From: Cyclobacteriaceae bacterium
GTDB lineage: Bacteria; Bacteroidota; Bacteroidia; Cytophagales; Cyclobacteriaceae
NCBI GenBank assembly: GCA_025455225.1
Contig: JALOMY010000191.1
Coordinates: forward strand, 1 to 5,871
Reading direction: 5' to 3'
DNA: 5,871 nucleotides
Program-made: the position numbers and the translations under genes
The notes under the pieces: model-generated
Told to the model about the DNA's origin: nothing
Database searches by the model: none
The model's input: the letters and a program-made list of their open reading frames with translations, nothing else
Shown here: positions 5,834-5,871 of the stretch, one piece after another
Layout: each line of letters opens with the position of its first letter
Numbering within the stretch: position 1 is the first letter of the stretch

Positions 5834-5860
5834 CAAATTACAAATTCTACGTTGACTCAA
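5834..5860 (-). promoter_or_regulatory. Possible promoter of the kinase-murQ operon
   Basis: On the - strand TTG (5860-5858) is followed after 17 bp by TAATTTG (5840-5834), one base shorter than the TAnnTTTG box. A start at about 5827 would leave a leader of about 20 bases. A second similar box, TAGAATTTG (5849-5841), is one base too long and stands too near the TTG. No perfect box lies in the 64 bases available, and the true promoter may lie outside the window. Confidence 0.3.
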
Positions 5861-5871
5861 GAACCCCGATT

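Noticed and set aside
1..5871. CRISPR arrays, tRNA or rRNA genes, insertion sequences, phage or defence genes
   Set aside because: No regularly spaced repeats, cloverleaf-like segments, transposase motifs or terminal inverted repeats were seen. Nearly all of the sequence is accounted for by the seven genes listed.

Overview
The window looks like a chromosomal segment from a member of the Bacteroidota, plausibly of the Cytophagales/Cytophagia type. The reasons are: promoter-like TAnnTTTG boxes (perfect matches upstream of two transcription units), the absence of Shine-Dalgarno sequences in front of the starts, the long NagB fused to an LmbE/PIG-L domain that I associate with this phylum, and moderate GC content. 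The genus cannot be read from the sequence.

Left part (1-1280, + strand). The window opens inside the 3' end of a der (engA) ribosome-biogenesis GTPase gene, of which only the C-terminal KH-like domain is present. A promoter and an 8-bp inverted repeat follow. Next comes a very small lipoprotein of 63 residues with an Ala/Pro/Glu-rich repetitive tail, closed by a strong intrinsic terminator. A SprT-like zinc metalloprotease-fold protein (211 aa) starts about 20 bases after that terminator hairpin.

Middle (1281-1539). This is a 259-bp convergent intergenic region. It holds two hairpins, both followed by U-tracts only in the minus direction, so both look like terminators for the leftward genes. 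They share a 12-base sequence.

Right part (1540-5807, - strand). Four genes are read leftward. In transcription order they are a BadF-type amino-sugar kinase (GlcNAc/MurNAc kinase), MurQ (MurNAc-6-phosphate etherase), an unrecognised conserved-looking 197-aa protein, and, after a 120-bp gap with its own promoter box, a 633-aa fusion of a glucosamine-6-phosphate deaminase (NagB) domain with an LmbE/PIG-L deacetylase domain. The first three genes are tightly packed (1-bp gap, then an 8-bp overlap).

Together they outline an amino-sugar or peptidoglycan-recycling route: kinase (MurNAc or GlcNAc to the 6-phosphate), MurQ (MurNAc-6-P to GlcNAc-6-P plus D-lactate), a deacetylation step, and NagB (GlcN-6-P to fructose-6-P plus ammonia). 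No nagA is present here. The LmbE domain fused to NagB is an obvious candidate for the missing deacetylase, but that is inference. The main points for a second look are this fusion, the loss of a usual catalytic Asp in its NagB half, and the unknown protein coupled to murQ.
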